Positions 5,850 to 7,409 of a DNA stretch of 7,409 nucleotides are shown piece by piece. Both the position numbers and the translations under genes were made by a program. Each line of letters starts with the position of its first letter. Position 1 is the stretch's first letter. The notes below the pieces were generated by a model, which was not told the DNA's origin, made no database searches, and was given only the letters and a program-made list of their open reading frames with translations. The stretch comes from an uncultured Lachnospiraceae bacterium (GTDB lineage Bacteria; Bacillota; Clostridia; Lachnospirales; Lachnospiraceae), in NCBI GenBank assembly GCA_937877165.1, contig CALEFO010000077.1, positions 1 to 7,409 on the forward strand, given 5' to 3'.

Positions 5850-5852
5850 TGC
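5840..5852. repeat. 13-base palindrome over the -35 box
   Basis: A perfect inverted repeat, GCATT and AATGC around a 3-base centre, covers the whole -35 hexamer. A protein bound here would block RNA polymerase, so it is a candidate operator. It is short and could arise by chance; no repressor family is recognised. Confidence 0.4.
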
Positions 5853-5899
5853 GTTTTCCAACCGGTGCCGCATCCGCCACTGACTGGCAGGGCTCCCAA

Positions 5900-7409
5900 T
5901 CAGTTCTTCGAGAACTCTTCCAGTTCCAGACCCTTGTTGCGGTCCAGAACCATCTGCGGGCTCCATGCATTGACGAACAGAAGCAGCGGCTGATCCTTCA
6001 TATCCTTGACAAGCTTCATATCCGTTGTCCCGACAATCTGCTTCACGTCCACGGGGCATTTGGTGATCCAGCGGATGTTCTCATACGGCAGCATTTCCAG
6101 GCGGATCTCCACGTTGTATTCATTCTTCAGCCGAAACTCCAGAACGTCAAACTGCAGCACGCCGACAACACCCGCAATGATTTCCTCCATACCGGTGTTG
6201 TACTCCTGGAAAACCTGAATCGCGCCTTCCTGCGCGATCTGACGGATTCCCTTGACGAACTGGTCACGCTTCATCGTGTCGACCTGCCGCACTCTCGCGA
6301 AATGCTCCGGTGCGAAGGTCGGAATGCCTTCATACTTAAAATGCTGTCCGGGAAGGCAGAGGGTATCGCCGATCGAATAAATGCCCGGATCGAACACACC
6401 CATGATGTCACCTGCATAGGCCTCATCCAAGACCTTTCGTGAGCTCGCCATCAGCTGCTGCGGCTGGGAAAGACGCTGCGTCCTTCCGCTCTGCACATGG
6501 AGGACCTCCATACCTGCCTCGTACTTGCCGGAGCAAATCCGCATGAACGCCACGCGGTCGCGGTGTGCCTTGTTCATGTTCGCCTGAATCTTGAACACAA
6601 ACGCGGAAAAGCCGTTGCTCACGGGGTCGACCGGCTCGCCTCCGCTGATTCTCGCAACCGGCGGAAGAGCCATCCGAAGAAAGGCCTGAAGGAAAATTTC
6701 CACACCGAAGTTCTGCAGGGCTGACCCGAAGAAGACCGGCGTCAGCTTGCCCGCGCGGATTCTGTCCAGATCAAACTCTGCTGCGGCGCCGTCCAGAAGG
6801 TCGATCTCGTCCGTCAGCTTCTCATACGCATCCTCGCCGATCTCGCCGATGACCGTGTCCTTATCCTGCAGTGAGACCTTGACCTCGCGTCCCTCCTTCG
6901 TTCCCTTCTGTGTGTCAAAATACTGGATAACCTCATTGCTCTCCCGGTCGTAAATTCCCTTGAATTCTTTACCGGAGCCAATCGGCCAGTTCACCGGACA
7001 GGTTTCCACACCGAGGTTCTTCTCGATGTCATCCAGAAGATCGAAGGTGTCCTTGGCATCGCGGTCCATCTTGTTGATGAAAGTAAAAATTGGAACATGT
7101 CTCATCGCACAGACCTTGAACAGCTTCTTCGTCTGCGCCTCAACGCCCTTGGAGCCGTCGATCACCATGACCGCCGAGTCCGCCGCCATCAGCGTGCGGT
7201 AGGTGTCCTCCGAGAAATCCTGATGCCCGGGAGTATCCAAAATATTGATGCAGCAGCCGTCGTATTCAAACTGAAGAACGGAAGAAGTGACCGAAATACC
7301 TCTCTTCTTCTCGATCTCCATCCAGTCGGAAACCGCCGTCTTCGCCGTTGCCTTGCCCTTAACCGATCCGGCCTGGTTGATGGCTCCGCCGTAGAGCAGG
7401 AATTTCTCC
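5900..7409 (-). CDS. prfC: Peptide chain release factor 3, 5' end missing
   Basis: RF3 is a translational GTPase that recycles RF1 and RF2 from the ribosome after termination. 502 residues are visible and the frame runs off the high-coordinate edge. About 20-25 N-terminal residues, including the P-loop (GHPDAGKTT-type G1), lie outside. Fragment numbering shows LLYGGAINQAGSVKG (4-18), SDWMEIEKKRGISVTSS with G2 (27-43), DTPGHQDFSEDTYRTL with G3 (58-73), NKMDRD with G4 (112-117) and FFGSALQNFGV with G5 (226-236). The second and third domains follow, for example YNVEIRLEMLPYENIRW near the end. The WME..KRGIS signature and SEDTYRTL separate RF3 from EF-G and TetM. The stop is TGA at 5900-5902. The next gene has its own promoter 115 bases away, so prfC is probably a separate unit. 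No intrinsic terminator is visible after it, so some read-through is possible. Confidence 0.96.
   Translation of the reverse strand, partial: EKFLLYGGAINQAGSVKGKATAKTAVSDWMEIEKKRGISVTSSVLQFEYDGCCINILDTPGHQDFSEDTYRTLMAADSAVMVIDGSKGVEAQTKKLFKVCAMRHVPIFTFINKMDRDAKDTFDLLDDIEKNLGVETCPVNWPIGSGKEFKGIYDRESNEVIQYFDTQKGTKEGREVKVSLQDKDTVIGEIGEDAYEKLTDEIDLLDGAAAEFDLDRIRAGKLTPVFFGSALQNFGVEIFLQAFLRMALPPVARISGGEPVDPVSNGFSAFVFKIQANMNKAHRDRVAFMRICSGKYEAGMEVLHVQSGRTQRLSQPQQLMASSRKVLDEAYAGDIMGVFDPGIYSIGDTLCLPGQHFKYEGIPTFAPEHFARVRQVDTMKRDQFVKGIRQIAQEGAIQVFQEYNTGMEEIIAGVVGVLQFDVLEFRLKNEYNVEIRLEMLPYENIRWITKCPVDVKQIVGTTDMKLVKDMKDQPLLLFVNAWSPQMVLDRNKGLELEEFSKN

Noticed and set aside
5874..5890. Stem after prfC (CUGCCA with UGGCGG, 5-base loop) as a terminator.
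   Set aside because: Only six pairs including a wobble and no U-run follows, so it does not qualify as an intrinsic terminator.
5785..5970. Upstream extension of the Asp23-family frame to an ATG at 5970.
   Set aside because: It overlaps prfC and the promoter, has no family similarity, and the ATG at 5784 has an ideal ribosome binding site.

Overview
The window is a compact block of minus-strand housekeeping genes from a bacterium of the Clostridia, probably a Lachnospiraceae-like lineage. I infer this from gene order and protein style. Base composition looks fairly GC-rich for that class (mid-50s percent by eye, not counted). No mobile element, CRISPR array, tRNA or rRNA is visible, and every real gene runs right to left on the given strand.

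Reading in the direction of transcription, from the high-coordinate end: prfC (peptide chain release factor 3, 5' end cut by the window edge); a 115-base gap with a strong sigma-A-type promoter with an extended -10; then a tight run of an Asp23/YqhY-family gene, nusB, xseA, xseB, ispA, dxs and tlyA (3' end cut by the window edge). Most junctions are 3 to 21 bases or overlapping. Two are longer: 113 bases before ispA and 169 bases before tlyA. Both longer gaps can fold into consecutive or nested RNA stems.

The order YqhY-like, nusB, xseA, xseB, ispA, dxs, tlyA matches the conserved Bacillus subtilis cluster yqhY-nusB-folD-xseA-xseB-ispA-dxs-tlyA, except that folD is absent between nusB and xseA and prfC lies upstream of the YqhY-like gene. 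The cluster joins transcription antitermination (NusB), single-strand DNA degradation (exonuclease VII), isoprenoid supply (DXS makes the first MEP-pathway intermediate, IspA condenses C5 units to farnesyl diphosphate for lipid carriers) and ribosomal RNA methylation (TlyA). One promoter could drive all seven genes, with local RNA structure tuning ispA and tlyA.

I see no undescribed multi-gene system here. The items most worth a second look are the two structured leaders, the small palindrome over the -35 box, and a 21-residue repeat in the XseA helical arm that may set XseB docking.
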